Shown piece by piece: positions 56,295 through 64,000 of a DNA stretch of 64,000 bases. This DNA is from Acidimicrobiales bacterium (lineage in GTDB: Bacteria > Actinomycetota > Acidimicrobiia > Acidimicrobiales > Iamiaceae): the NCBI GenBank assembly GCA_035630295.1, contig DASQKY010000023.1:29433-93432 (forward strand), read 5' to 3'. The translations under genes and the position numbers were made by a program. The notes under the pieces were generated by a model, which saw only the letters and a program-made list of their open reading frames with translations, was not told the origin of the DNA and ran no database searches. The first letter of the stretch is position 1. Every line of letters begins with the position of its first letter.

Positions 56295-56341
56295 AACCGA
56301 GCAGGGAAGAGCCCGGGTATCGGGCCCTTTCGTGCTCGGTT
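56295..56341. repeat. 47-nt palindromic intergenic repeat, copy C2
   Basis: Second copy of the pair, somewhat diverged: arms AACCGAGCAGGGAAG and TTTCGTGCTCGGTT, core AGCCCGGGTATCGGGC. The compensating changes at both arm ends (GAGCA with TGCTC) keep the palindrome intact, a sign that the structure rather than the sequence is preserved. Confidence 0.85.
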
Positions 56342-56393
56342 GTGGGGGCCACGCCCGGGGTGGCGGTGGCCCGGCCGGCGCCCGGGGTGGGAG

Positions 56394-57749
56394 TCAGGGG
56401 GTGGGGGGCGAGGCGGCGGCGCGGGCGGCGGATGCCAGCTCGTCGGCCACGGCCTGGGCCTCCGCCGCGGTGGGGGCCTCGACCATGACCCGGACGACGG
56501 GCTCGGTGCCGCTGGGGCGGACCAGCACCCGGCCCCGCCCGGCCAGGGCGATCTCGGCCCGGCTGACGTCGAGAGCCAGGCGGTCGAGCAGGTCGGGGTC
56601 GCGGCGGGGGAGGCGCACGTTGACCATCACCTGGGGCAGGCGGTCCATCACCGCGGCCAGCTCGGCCAGGCTGCGGCCGGTGCGGGCCATGGTGTCGAGC
56701 ACGAACAGCCCGGCCAGCAGGCCGTCGCCGGTGGTGGCCCAGTCCCGCAGGACGATGTGGCCCGACTGCTCGCCGCCGAGGGCCAGGCCGCCCTCGGCCA
56801 GGGCGGCCAGGACGTGGCGGTCGCCCACCGGCGTGTCCAGGACCCGGATGCCGGCCCGGGCCATGGCCTGGCGAAAGCCCAGGTTGGTCATCACGGTGAC
56901 GGCCACCGTGTCGTCCCGGAGGAGGCCCCGGCCCTGCAGGTCGAGGGCCAGCAGGGCGATGAGCTGGTCGCCGTCGACCAGGGCACCGCTGGCGTCGACG
57001 GCCAGCACCCGGTCGGCGTCGCCGTCGAAGGCCAGGCCCACGTCGGCCCCCCGGGCCACCACCGCCTTCTGCAACGCCTCCGGGTGGGTCGAGCCGCACC
57101 CGTCGTTGATGTTGGTGCCGTCGGGGTCGGCGTGCAGGACGGTGACGCCGGCCCCCAGCTCGGCCAGCACCCGGGGGGCGACGACCGACGCCGCGCCGTG
57201 GGCGCAGTCGAGCACCACCTTCAGGCCCGGCAGCCGTCGCCCCTCCAGCACCGCGCCCTCCAGGTGGTGGGCGTAGCGCTCCCAGGCGTCGGGGGCGGCG
57301 CGCAAGCTGCCCACCAGTGGGCCTCCGGGGCGGGCCGGGGAGCCGGGGATGCCCTCGGCCTCCAGGGCCTCCAGCTCGGCCTCCAGCCGGTCCTCGGTGG
57401 CGTCGTCGAGCTTGAGGCCGCCGACGGCGAAGAGCTTGATGCCGTTGTCCCCGAAGGGGTTGTGCGAGGCCGAGATCACGGCCCCGGGCAACTGGTCGGC
57501 GGCGGCCAGGTAGGCCACGCCGGGGGTTGGCAGCACGCCCAGGTCGACCGACGAGGCCCCCTCGGAGGCCAGGCCGGCGGTGAAGGCGGCGGCCAGGAGG
57601 GGGCCGGAGAGCCGGGTGTCGCGGCCCACCAGCCAGGGGCCGCCGCCGAGGGTGCGCGCCGCGGCCCGGCCCAGGGAGAGGGCCAGCTCGGGGGTGAGCT
57701 CGGTGTTGGCCGCGCCCCGGACCCCGTCGGTACCGAACCGCAGCGTCAC
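56394..57749 (-). CDS. glmM: Phosphoglucosamine mutase
   Basis: Converts glucosamine 6-phosphate to glucosamine 1-phosphate for UDP-GlcNAc. The 451-residue protein has FGTDGVRGAANTELTPE, the phosphoserine loop AVISASHNPFGDNGIKLF, the metal loop GLAFDGDADRVLAVD, GGEQSGHIVLRDWATTGDG and the phosphate-binding VRPSGTEPVVRVMVEA. Length is normal. It starts with GTG at 57747-57749. The next gene, GlmS-like, supplies its substrate. Confidence 0.97.
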   Translation of the reverse strand: MTLRFGTDGVRGAANTELTPELALSLGRAAARTLGGGPWLVGRDTRLSGPLLAAAFTAGLASEGASSVDLGVLPTPGVAYLAAADQLPGAVISASHNPFGDNGIKLFAVGGLKLDDATEDRLEAELEALEAEGIPGSPARPGGPLVGSLRAAPDAWERYAHHLEGAVLEGRRLPGLKVVLDCAHGAASVVAPRVLAELGAGVTVLHADPDGTNINDGCGSTHPEALQKAVVARGADVGLAFDGDADRVLAVDASGALVDGDQLIALLALDLQGRGLLRDDTVAVTVMTNLGFRQAMARAGIRVLDTPVGDRHVLAALAEGGLALGGEQSGHIVLRDWATTGDGLLAGLFVLDTMARTGRSLAELAAVMDRLPQVMVNVRLPRRDPDLLDRLALDVSRAEIALAGRGRVLVRPSGTEPVVRVMVEAPTAAEAQAVADELASAARAAASPPTP

Positions 57750-57958
57750 CGGTCGCCCCGTGCACGCGACGCCCCCGAGGGCATCTCACGATCGAAACCC
57801 CACGACCGGAGCCGCGTCATCACGCCCACAGCAGACGGCAAGGGCCCGAGCGGCCCGCCGGCGACGGAGGAGCCGGCCAGAGCGGGCCAGCACGGCATGG
57901 GCATGTCCGAGCCGCCAGGCGAGGACACGATGCGGGCAGCACCCCGGTCCAAGAGCGG

Positions 57959-58351
57959 CTAGCGCTTGCTGTACTGCGGAGCCTTGCGGGCCTTCTTGAG
58001 GCCGTACTTCTTGGACTCCTTCTCGCGGGCGTCGCGGGACAGGAAGCCCAGCTTCTTCAGCACCGGGCGGGTCTCCTCGTCCAGCGCCACCAGGGCCCGG
58101 GCGATGCCCAGGCGCATGGCCCCGGCCTGGCCGGAGGGGCCGCCGCCACCCATGGTGGCGTCGATGTCGTAGCGCTCGGTGGCCTCGACCGCCTTGAGCG
58201 GCTCGGACAGGATCATCCGGTGGGTGTCGTTGGGGAAGTAGTCCTCGACGGTGCGCCCGTTGACCGTGATCTTGCCCTCGCCCTCGCGCAGGCGGACGCG
58301 GGCGATGGCGCTCTTGCGGCGACCGGTGGTCTGGATGAGGGGCTTGGGCAC
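57959..58351 (-). CDS. rpsI: 30S ribosomal protein S9
   Basis: Ribosomal protein S9, 130 residues, ending in the conserved basic tail [14 protein letters not shown] that reaches the P-site t[22 protein letters not shown] and [20 protein letters not shown] are clear family blocks. The GTG at 58349-58351 has AGGAGA 7 nt upstream. It follows rplM by 11 nt, the universal L13-S9 pair. 209 nt without a gene separate it from glmM; I see only GC-rich hairpins there. Confidence 0.97.
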   Translation of the reverse strand: MPKPLIQTTGRRKSAIARVRLREGEGKITVNGRTVEDYFPNDTHRMILSEPLKAVEATERYDIDATMGGGGPSGQAGAMRLGIARALVALDEETRPVLKKLGFLSRDAREKESKKYGLKKARKAPQYSKR

Positions 58352-58362
58352 GACAGGTTCTC

Positions 58363-58812
58363 CTACGCGGACCGGCGGGCGCCGGCGATCTCGAGCGGCT
58401 CGGGCTGCTGGGCCGCGTGGGGGTGGGTGGGGCCGGCGTACACCTTCAGCTTGGTGAGCTGCTGGGCGCCGAGGCGGTTCTTGGGGAGCATGCCCCGGAT
58501 GGTGCGGCGCACGGCGTCGGCCGGCTTGCGGGCCAGGGCCTGGGCGTAGGTGAGCTCGGTGAGCCCGCCCGGGTAGCCGGAGTGGTTGTAGACCTTCTTC
58601 TTCTCGGCCTTGCCGGCGGTGAGGACCACCTTCTCGGCGTTGATGATGATCACGTGGTCACCGGTGTCCATGTGGGGCGTGAACATCGGCTTGTGCTTGC
58701 CCCGCAGGATGCGAGCGACCTCGGTGGCCAGGCGGCCGAGGACCAGGCCGTCGGCGTCGACGACGTACCAGCGGCGCTGGATCTCACTGGCTTTCGGCGA
58801 GTAGGTGGGCAC
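58363..58812 (-). CDS. rplM: 50S ribosomal protein L13
   Basis: Ribosomal protein L13, 149 residues. Blocks seen are [78 protein letters not shown] and [27 protein letters not shown] lies 6 nt before the GTG at 58810-58812. It heads the rplM-rpsI pair behind a leader of about 93 nt. Confidence 0.97.
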   Translation of the reverse strand: MPTYSPKASEIQRRWYVVDADGLVLGRLATEVARILRGKHKPMFTPHMDTGDHVIIINAEKVVLTAGKAEKKKVYNHSGYPGGLTELTYAQALARKPADAVRRTIRGMLPKNRLGAQQLTKLKVYAGPTHPHAAQQPEPLEIAGARRSA

Positions 58813-58911
58813 AGCTGTCCTCTCGGTCCCGGCCGAACCGGGGTCTCTCGTCCACGCGACCGGGGCGGCGACCGGCGACGACGCGCCGAGCCGGCCCAGG
58901 GCCGAAGGGAA

Positions 58912-58941
58912 ACCCTACGACCTGGGCCCGCGCCGCATCAA
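58912..58941 (-). promoter_or_regulatory. Promoter of rplM-rpsI
   Basis: On the minus strand TTGATG (58936-58941) and TAGGGT (58912-58917) are 18 nt apart, close to the -35/-10 consensus. Transcription would start near 58905, leaving a leader of about 93 nt before rplM, where ribosomal-protein feedback could act. Confidence 0.5.
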
Positions 58942-58964
58942 CCTCGGCGGCCGACCGGGCCGGG

Positions 58965-59804
58965 TCATGCCCCGTCGGGCACCGAGGACCAGCCGTCGTA
59001 GCGGACGGTCCACAGGGTGAGGCCGTGCGGGGGGGCCAGGTCGCCGGCCCGGGACCGGTCCCGGGCCCGCAGGGCGGACCGGACCTCCCCGGCCGACATC
59101 CGGCCCAGGCCCACGGCCACCAGGGTGCCGACGATGCTGCGCACCATCTGGTGGCAGAAGGCCGAGGCCTCGATCTCGAAACGGAGGTGGCCCCCGCCGT
59201 CGTCGTGCCAGGCCGCCTCGGTGACCCGGCGCACCAGGCTCACCTCGGCGCCGTCGCGGGCCTTGGGCCGGCGGCAGAACGACGAGAAGTCGTGCTCGCC
59301 GATGAGCGGGTCGCACCCCAGGCGCAGGGCGGGCAGGGAGAGGGGTCGGTCGACGTGCCAGGCCAGGCGGGCGGTGAAGGGGTCCGGCTCGGGGTGGTTC
59401 CAGACCCGGTACCGGTAGCGGCGGGCCCGGGCCGAGAACCGGGCGTCGACATCCCCCTCGACCACCGTGGGGTCGCGCACCGCCACCTCCGGCCCGCACA
59501 TGCGGTTGACGGCCCGGGCCAGGGCGGCCAGGTCCGCCGGCTCGGCCACCCGATCGGCCGGCGCGTCGAAGGTGACCACCTGGCCCAGGGCGTGCACGCC
59601 CCGGTCGGTGCGCCCGGCGCAGGTCAGCTCGACGGGGCGACCGAGCTGGCGGCCCAGCGCCTCGGCCAACGTCCCGCCCACGGTGGGCACCCCGGCGTTG
59701 GGGGCGAAGCCGTGGAAGGCGGAGCCGTCGTAGGCCACGATGAGCCGCACCCGCCGGGTCGGGCCCGGTGGGACCTCGGCCTCGGGCGGGTCGAACAGGG
59801 TCAC
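58965..59804 (-). CDS. truA: tRNA pseudouridine(38-40) synthase TruA
   Basis: Makes pseudouridine at positions 38-40 of tRNA anticodon arms. The 279-residue protein has RLIVAYDGSAFHGFAPNAGV, the catalytic Asp in TCAGRTDRGVHALGQVV, YRYRVWNHPEPDPF, GEHDFSSFCRRPKARDG and FCHQMVRSIVGTLVAVGLG. The GTG at 59802-59804 lies 7 nt after a TAGCGT box. In mycobacteria it directly follows rplQ; here four unrelated genes lie between. Confidence 0.96.
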   Translation of the reverse strand: MTLFDPPEAEVPPGPTRRVRLIVAYDGSAFHGFAPNAGVPTVGGTLAEALGRQLGRPVELTCAGRTDRGVHALGQVVTFDAPADRVAEPADLAALARAVNRMCGPEVAVRDPTVVEGDVDARFSARARRYRYRVWNHPEPDPFTARLAWHVDRPLSLPALRLGCDPLIGEHDFSSFCRRPKARDGAEVSLVRRVTEAAWHDDGGGHLRFEIEASAFCHQMVRSIVGTLVAVGLGRMSAGEVRSALRARDRSRAGDLAPPHGLTLWTVRYDGWSSVPDGA

Positions 59805-59811
59805 GCCGCCG

Positions 59812-59817
59812 ACGCTA
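59812..59817 (-). promoter_or_regulatory. Leaderless -10 box (TAGCGT) of truA
   Basis: TAGCGT on the minus strand, 7 nt before the truA GTG. Confidence 0.5.
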
Positions 59818-59889
59818 CCGAGCGCCCCGGCCCCACACCCTCCCCGACCGCCCTACCCCGCCGCCCTCCCCGGCGCCTCCCGCCGGGCC

Positions 59890-59916
59890 TGTCACACCGG
59901 GGCCGCCCGCCTCGTC
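59890..59916 (+). promoter_or_regulatory. ECF41-type sigma factor promoter
   Basis: TGTCACA (59890-59896), 16 nt, then CGTC (59913-59916). This is the exact arrangement reported for ECF41 sigma factor target promoters. It lies about 100 nt before the flavoprotein gene whose partner gene encodes an ECF41 sigma factor, so the operon is probably self-activated. Confidence 0.7.
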
Positions 59917-60012
59917 AGCCCGGTGACCGCCCCTCCCCGTCGGTGCGCCCGGCCTCGCCGGACCACGGGCGGCGCGCCCCGTCCGGCGCCGGGGCCGCCC
60001 GAGGAGGAACCG

Positions 60013-61323
60013 ATGACCGACACCGCCCGCTCCCAGGCCTCCGGGCCCGCGCCCGACGTGATCGTGGTGGGCGGCGGCCTGGCCGGCCTGGCCGCGGCGA
60101 CCACCGCGGCCCGGGCCGGGGCCCGCACCACCCTGCTCGACGCCCACCCCCTGGGCGGCCGGGCCCGGGTCGACCGGGTGGGTGGCTACCTGTTCAACCG
60201 CGGGCCCCGGGCCGTCTACGTCGGGGGCCGGACCGAGCAGGTGCTCCAGGATCTGGGGGTCGACCCCCGGCGCGGCGCTCCCCCACGGCTGCGGGGTGGG
60301 GCCGCCCTGCGGGACGGCCGCCTCCACCTCCTGCCCCGGGGCCCCGGCACGTTGCTGCGCACCACGCTGCTGGGCCCGGGCGAGAAGGCGCGCTTCGCCC
60401 GGCGGCTGGCGACGGTCGGCCGCCTGGACCCGGCGGCCTTCGCCGGCACCTCGACCGACGATGCGCTGGCCGGCCTGGGCCTGGGCCCGGTGGGCCGCCA
60501 GGTGGTGACCGGCCTGGTGCGGGTGGCCACCTACACCGCCGCCACCGATGTGCTCGACGGGGCGGCGGCCGTGGCCCAGCTCCAGGCCGCGGCCACCACC
60601 GGCGTCCGCTACCTGGACGGCGGCTGGCAGCCGCTGGTGGACGGGCTGGCCGCCGCGGCCCGGGCCGCCGGGGTCGACGTCCGTCCCGGGGTGCCGGCCC
60701 GGGCGGTGGAGCCCGACGGGGACGGCGCCGTGGTGGTGACCGGCGACGGGACCCGCCTGGGGGCCGGCTCGGTGGTGGTGGCCGCCGGCGGGCCCGAGGC
60801 GGCGGCCGCCCTGCTCCGGCGGCGGCCCGACGGCTGGTCCACCCTGGGTCCGCCGGTGGCTGCGGCCTGCCTGGAGCTGGGGCTGCGGCGACCGCCGGCC
60901 ACCCCGTTCGTGATGGGCGTGGACGAGCCCCTGTACCTCTCGACCCACGCCCCGCCCGCCGACCTGGCCCCCGAGGGTGGGGCGGTGGTGCACGTGATGC
61001 GGTACCTGCACCACGACGAGGAACCGGCTCCCGAGGCCACCCGGGCCCGGCTCCGGGCCCTGGCCACCCTGGCCGGGGTGGCCGATGCCGACGTGGTCGA
61101 GGAGCGGTTCCTGGCTCGCATGCTGGTGTCCGGGGGCCTGCCCGCGGCGACCGGCGGGGGCCTGGCCGGACGGCCGGCGGTGGACGGGGCCGGGCCCCCC
61201 GGGGTGCTGCTGGCCGGTGACTGGGTGGGCCCCGAGGGCCTCCTGGCCGACGCCGCCCTGGCCAGCGCGGTCGAGGCCGGGAGGCGGGCCGCGGCCCGGT
61301 CCGGCACACTGGCCCCCGCATGA
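60013..61323 (+). CDS. FAD-dependent oxidoreductase linked to an ECF41 sigma factor
   Basis: A 436-residue flavoprotein of the amine-oxidase/phytoene-desaturase type. DVIVVGGGLAGLAAATTAA is the dinucleotide site, LLDAHPLGGRARVDRVGGYL the second FAD element, GGWQPLVDGLAAAARAAGV is in the middle, and GVLLAGDWVGPEGLLADAAL is the C-terminal FAD motif. Substrate unknown. AGGAGGAAC precedes the ATG at 60013. The end overlaps the sigma factor gene by 4 nt (ATGA), and a cognate ECF41 promoter lies upstream, so it is the likely main target of that sigma factor. Confidence 0.87.
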   Translation: MTDTARSQASGPAPDVIVVGGGLAGLAAATTAARAGARTTLLDAHPLGGRARVDRVGGYLFNRGPRAVYVGGRTEQVLQDLGVDPRRGAPPRLRGGAALRDGRLHLLPRGPGTLLRTTLLGPGEKARFARRLATVGRLDPAAFAGTSTDDALAGLGLGPVGRQVVTGLVRVATYTAATDVLDGAAAVAQLQAAATTGVRYLDGGWQPLVDGLAAAARAAGVDVRPGVPARAVEPDGDGAVVVTGDGTRLGAGSVVVAAGGPEAAAALLRRRPDGWSTLGPPVAAACLELGLRRPPATPFVMGVDEPLYLSTHAPPADLAPEGGAVVHVMRYLHHDEEPAPEATRARLRALATLAGVADADVVEERFLARMLVSGGLPAATGGGLAGRPAVDGAGPPGVLLAGDWVGPEGLLADAALASAVEAGRRAAARSGTLAPA

Positions 61324-62225
61324 GCGCCCCCACCTCCGCGCCCGGGCCCGGCGACGACCACGGGGTCTTCGAGGCCCACCGGGCCCGGCTGGTCGGCCTG
61401 GCCTACCGGATCACCGGGAGCCGGGCCGAGGCCGACGACGTGGTGCAGGACGCCTGGCTCCGCTGGCAGGGCACCGACCGGTCCCGGGTCGAGAACCCGC
61501 CGGCCTGGCTGACCACGGTGACCAGCCGCCTGGCCCTCGACCACCTGCGCTCGGCCCGGGTCCGGCGCGAGGCCTACGTGGGGCCGTGGCTGCCCGAGGC
61601 CGCCACCGCCGAGCCGGGGCCGGACGAGCGGGCCGAGGTGGCCGAGTCGGTCACCGTGGGCTTCCTGGCCGTGCTGGAGCGCCTGGGCCCGGTGGAGCGG
61701 GTGGTGTTCCTGCTGGCCGACGTGTTCGGGGTGCCGTTCGACGAGATCTCCACCGTGGTCGACCGCTCCCCCGAGGCCTGCCGCCAGGTGGCCTCCCGGG
61801 CCCGGCGCCGGGTGCGGGAGGGACGGCCCCGCTATGCCCCCACCGATGCCGAGGCCTGGCGGGTGACCGAGGCCTTCCTGGGCGCCGCGGCCGAGGGCGA
61901 CATGGCGCGGTTGGTGGCGCTGCTGGCCCCCGACGCGGTGCTGACCAGCGACGGCGGGCCCCACCACCGCGCCGCCCGGCTGCCGGTGGAGGGGGCCGAG
62001 CGGGTGGCCCGCTTCGTCCTGAACATCACCCAGCGCATCGTGGGGCCGGACGTGGGTGTGGAGGTCCGGGCCATCAACGGCCAGCCGGGGGTGGTGGTCC
62101 GGGCGCCCGACGGCACCGTGCTCAGCACCCTGGCCGTCTCGGTGGTCGACGGCCGGGTCGACCGGGTGTGGGCCCTGGTCAACCCGGACAAGACTGCGTC
62201 CCTGGCCGCCCCGCCCATCCGCTGA
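61320..62225 (+). CDS. ECF41-family RNA polymerase sigma factor (SigJ-like)
   Basis: A 301-residue sigma factor. Region 2 has LVGLAYRITGSRAEADDVVQ and DAWLRWQGTDRSRVENPPAW. Region 4 has LGPVERVVFLLADVFGVPFD and TVVDRSPEACRQVASRARRR. The linker keeps the ECF41 WLPE motif (residues 90-93). A SnoaL-like C-terminal domain from about residue 180 (VTEAFLGAAAEGDMARLVAL, TSDGGPHHRAARLPVEG, LVNPDKTASL) acts as a built-in regulator in this group, with no separate anti-sigma factor. No anti-sigma gene is adjacent here. The start overlaps the flavoprotein gene by 4 nt. Confidence 0.92.
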   Translation: MSAPTSAPGPGDDHGVFEAHRARLVGLAYRITGSRAEADDVVQDAWLRWQGTDRSRVENPPAWLTTVTSRLALDHLRSARVRREAYVGPWLPEAATAEPGPDERAEVAESVTVGFLAVLERLGPVERVVFLLADVFGVPFDEISTVVDRSPEACRQVASRARRRVREGRPRYAPTDAEAWRVTEAFLGAAAEGDMARLVALLAPDAVLTSDGGPHHRAARLPVEGAERVARFVLNITQRIVGPDVGVEVRAINGQPGVVVRAPDGTVLSTLAVSVVDGRVDRVWALVNPDKTASLAAPPIR

Positions 62226-62333
62226 CCCCAGCCCCGGCCCCGGAGCGTTCTCGACACCTTTTCGCACCCCTGCGGTACGGAAGGGTGCCCGGTTGCGGGA
62301 GTGCCGGTGGCGAGAAGGGGGCGGGCGGGGGCC

Positions 62334-63194
62334 TTACCGGCGCGGGGCGCCGGCGGCCGACCGGCCCGTGAACTCGTCCATGGTGTGGTTGACGCCCAGG
62401 AGGCCGGCGGCGCCGTCGAAGGCCCGCACCGGCAGGGCCCGCAACAGCGGGAGGGCGCCCACGATGGGCGGCAGGTGGAGGCGGGCCTTGCCCTTCTCCA
62501 CCGCGTCCCAGGTCTTCTGGACCACGTGGTCGGGCTGGAGGATGGGCAGCAGGGCCGAGAAGCGGGTCTTGACGCCGGTGAACATGCCGGTGTCGATGTA
62601 GTAGGGGCAGACGACGGTGGTGGCCACCTTGCTGCCCTGGGAGGCCAGCTCGGCCCGGAGCGACTCGTCGAAGCCCACGGCGGCCCACTTGCTGGCCGAG
62701 TAGTCGGTGAGCTTGGCCACGCCGATGAGGCCGGAGGCCGAGGCGATGGTGACCACCCGCCCCCGGTCCCGCTCGACCATGCCCGGCAGGAAGGCCTGGG
62801 TGACCCAGAAGAGGGCCAGGGCGTTGACCTCGAAGGTGCGTCGCACGTCGGCCTCGGTCAGCTCCACCAGGGGCTTCCCGCTGACCACCCCGGCGTTGTT
62901 GACCAGCACGTCGATCGGCCCGACCCGCTCGCCGGCCTCGGCCGCGGCGGCCCGCACCGCCACCCGGTCGGTGACGTCGACGACCTGGCCGGAGGTCGCC
63001 CTGGCCGGGCCGGTGCGCACGGCGTCGACCGAGGCCACGGCCGTGTCGAGGGCCTCGGTGTCGCGGTCCCAGAGGACCACGGTGGCTCCCCGGCGGGCCG
63101 CCTCCCGGGCCAGGCCCAGTCCGATGCCGGAGGCGGCGCCGGTGATGGCCACGGTGGCGCCGTGCAGGGCGGTGCCCCGCGGGCGCTCAGCCAC
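62334..63194 (-). CDS. SDR family oxidoreductase
   Basis: Short-chain dehydrogenase of 286 residues with an NAD(P) fold: VAITGAASGIGLGLAREAAR, VLVNNAGVVSGKPLVELTEA, VTIASASGLIGVAKLTDYSA and the catalytic YSASKWAAVGFDESLRAEL (Tyr and Lys). The C-terminal part (VEKGKARLHLPPIVGALPLL) resembles SDR16C-type retinol or lipid dehydrogenases, so the substrate may be lipid-like. The GTG start is at 63194, 12 nt after rplQ, so it may be co-transcribed with the ribosomal genes. Confidence 0.9.
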   Translation of the reverse strand: MAERPRGTALHGATVAITGAASGIGLGLAREAARRGATVVLWDRDTEALDTAVASVDAVRTGPARATSGQVVDVTDRVAVRAAAAEAGERVGPIDVLVNNAGVVSGKPLVELTEADVRRTFEVNALALFWVTQAFLPGMVERDRGRVVTIASASGLIGVAKLTDYSASKWAAVGFDESLRAELASQGSKVATTVVCPYYIDTGMFTGVKTRFSALLPILQPDHVVQKTWDAVEKGKARLHLPPIVGALPLLRALPVRAFDGAAGLLGVNHTMDEFTGRSAAGAPRR

Positions 63195-63206
63195 GGTGGG
63201 GCCCGG

Positions 63207-63563
63207 TCAGACCAGCTCGATGCGGGCCATGGGGGCGTTGTCGCCCTGGCGGGGCCCGATCTTCAGGATCCGGGTGTAGCCACCGTTGCGCTCCGCGTAG
63301 CGAGGACCGATGTCCTCGAACAGCTTGGCCGCCGCCTCCTTGTCACCGGCCAGGGCCGAGACGACCTGGCGGTGGTTGTGGAGGCCGCCCTTGCGGGCCT
63401 TGGTGATGAGCTTCTCGGCGATGGGGCGCACCGCCTTGGCCTTGGCCTCGGTGGTGGTGATGGCCTCGGCCGCCACCAGGGAGGCGACGAGGTTGGCCAT
63501 CATGGCCTTCTGGTGCGAGGCGCTGCCGCCGAAGCGGCGTCCCCTCTTGGGCGTGGCGGGCAC
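63207..63563 (-). CDS. rplQ: 50S ribosomal protein L17
   Basis: Ribosomal protein L17, 118 residues. Family blocks seen are [40 protein letters not shown], and [32 protein letters not shown]. It begins with GTG at 63561-63563, one nt after the rpoA stop. Conserved partner of rpoA in nearly all bacteria. Confidence 0.97.
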   Translation of the reverse strand: MPATPKRGRRFGGSASHQKAMMANLVASLVAAEAITTTEAKAKAVRPIAEKLITKARKGGLHNHRQVVSALAGDKEAAAKLFEDIGPRYAERNGGYTRILKIGPRQGDNAPMARIELV

Positions 63564-63564
63564 G

Positions 63565-64000
63565 TCAGTCCCTTCCTCGGAGTGAGAGGCCGCGCTCGTC
63601 CAGCTTCACCAGGACCTCGTCCAGGGACTTCTGGCCGAAGTTGGTGATGGCGAGCAGGTCGTCCTCGGTCTTCTGGAGCAGCTCCCCGATGCTGTTGACC
63701 TGGGCCCGCTTGAGGCAGTTGCGGGGCCGCTCGGACAGTTCGAGGTCTTCGATGGGGAGCTCGAGGTCGGGCGACCCGGCACTGGCGGTGGCGACATCGC
63801 CGAGCTCGAGCCCCTGGGGCTCGTCGCTCATGTCGGCGACCAGGGCGACCAGCGAGCGGAGGGTGTCGCCGGCCGAGGCCAGTGCCTCCTGCGGGGTGAT
63901 CGAACCGTCGGTCTCGATGTCGAGGATCAGCCGGTCGAAGTCGGTCGACTGCTCGACGCGGGTGGGCTCGATCTCGAAGGTCGAACGCCGTACCGGCGAG
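63565..64000 (-). CDS. rpoA: RNA polymerase alpha subunit, C-terminal part
   Basis: Alpha subunit of RNA polymerase; only about the last 145 residues are in the window, the gene running off the right edge. The end of the N-terminal domain is seen ([20 protein letters not shown]), followed by an acidic linker and the C-terminal DNA-binding domain: [56 protein letters not shown]. It lies one nt before rplQ. Confidence 0.97.
   Translation of the reverse strand, partial: SPVRRSTFEIEPTRVEQSTDFDRLILDIETDGSITPQEALASAGDTLRSLVALVADMSDEPQGLELGDVATASAGSPDLELPIEDLELSERPRNCLKRAQVNSIGELLQKTEDDLLAITNFGQKSLDEVLVKLDERGLSLRGRD

Noticed and set aside
52846-57276. A plus-strand open frame of about 1480 codons opposite the GlmS-like and glmM genes
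   Set aside because: Same cause. The minus-strand frames carry complete GlmS and GlmM motifs; the antisense product is low-complexity.
57746-57952. Short minus-strand frame of 68 codons between rpsI and glmM
   Set aside because: No ribosome-binding site or -10 box in place, mixed composition without fold-like pattern; more likely non-coding leader of glmM.
62264-62288. GCACCC-N13-GGGTGC hairpin between the sigma factor and SDR genes, considered as a terminator or a sixth copy of the 47-nt repeat
   Set aside because: No T-run follows the stem in either direction. Only the outer parts (CCGGGCAC and GTGCGAAAA on the minus strand) resemble the repeat, and the core is absent.

Overview
The window is very GC-rich chromosomal DNA from an actinobacterium. 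The gene order matches two well-known mycobacterial core blocks. One is rho-rpmE-prfA-prmC-tsaC-wecA followed by the atp genes. The other is rpoA-rplQ-truA-rplM-rpsI-glmM-glmS-acpS-nnr-alr-tsaE-tsaB-rimI-tsaD, then hpt-folE-folP-folB-folK-DUF2520-panC-panD. An AtpF with a signal-peptide-like N-terminus, an AtpZ/AtpI pair ahead of atpB, and widespread GTG starts with 4-nt overlaps point to Acidimicrobiia (Iamia/Ilumatobacter-like). That placement is inference from gene content, not from a search.

Layout from left to right. 1-2193: start of the ATP synthase operon (minus strand). 2427-4998: a zinc-ribbon protein, an unknown and a thiolase-like protein. 5154-8868: LMW tyrosine phosphatase, rpiB, glyA and wecA (plus). 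8895-16435: tsaC, prmC, prfA, rpmE and rho with several unknowns (minus). 16647-24987: apgM, a 1648-residue pseudokinase/ATPase/TPR/GAF/GGDEF protein and a coupled flavoprotein. 25210-28871: a two-gene ABC exporter. 28955-37257: nadB, a small HicA-like pair, panD-panC-DUF2520 and the folate genes. 37480-39795: an FdhF/YdeP molybdopterin oxidoreductase. 39776-43946: folE, hpt and the t6A genes. 44107-52162: secreted protease, P1 peptidase, DUF3524 glycosyltransferase, alr, nnr, a hydrolase and a very unusual Tyr/Ser/Asp-rich acidic protein. 52271-58812: acpS, an oversized GlmS, glmM, rpsI and rplM. 58965-64000: truA, a flavoprotein-ECF41 sigma pair, an SDR, rplQ and the end of rpoA.

Functionally the window is mostly core housekeeping: energy (atp), translation and tRNA modification (TsaB/C/D/E, TruA, PrfA, PrmC), one-carbon and folate metabolism (GlyA, FolE/P/B/K), pantothenate and NAD precursors (PanC, PanD, NadB) and envelope precursors (GlmS, GlmM, Alr, WecA). 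The less ordinary parts are the large signalling protein with its flavoprotein, the ECF41 module with a perfect-looking cognate promoter, the acidic Tyr-rich protein, the enlarged GlmS, a catalytically dead phosphatase fold in the folate operon, and a DUF3524 (queuosine mannosyltransferase-type) protein.

Two genome-style signals recur. Many genes have a TANNNT box 6-7 nt upstream of the start codon, as expected for leaderless mRNAs. A 47-nt imperfect palindrome occurs five times at three intergenic sites, twice as pairs with exactly 61 nt periodicity. No gap between genes exceeds 300 bases. I saw no tRNA, rRNA, CRISPR array, insertion sequence or prophage.
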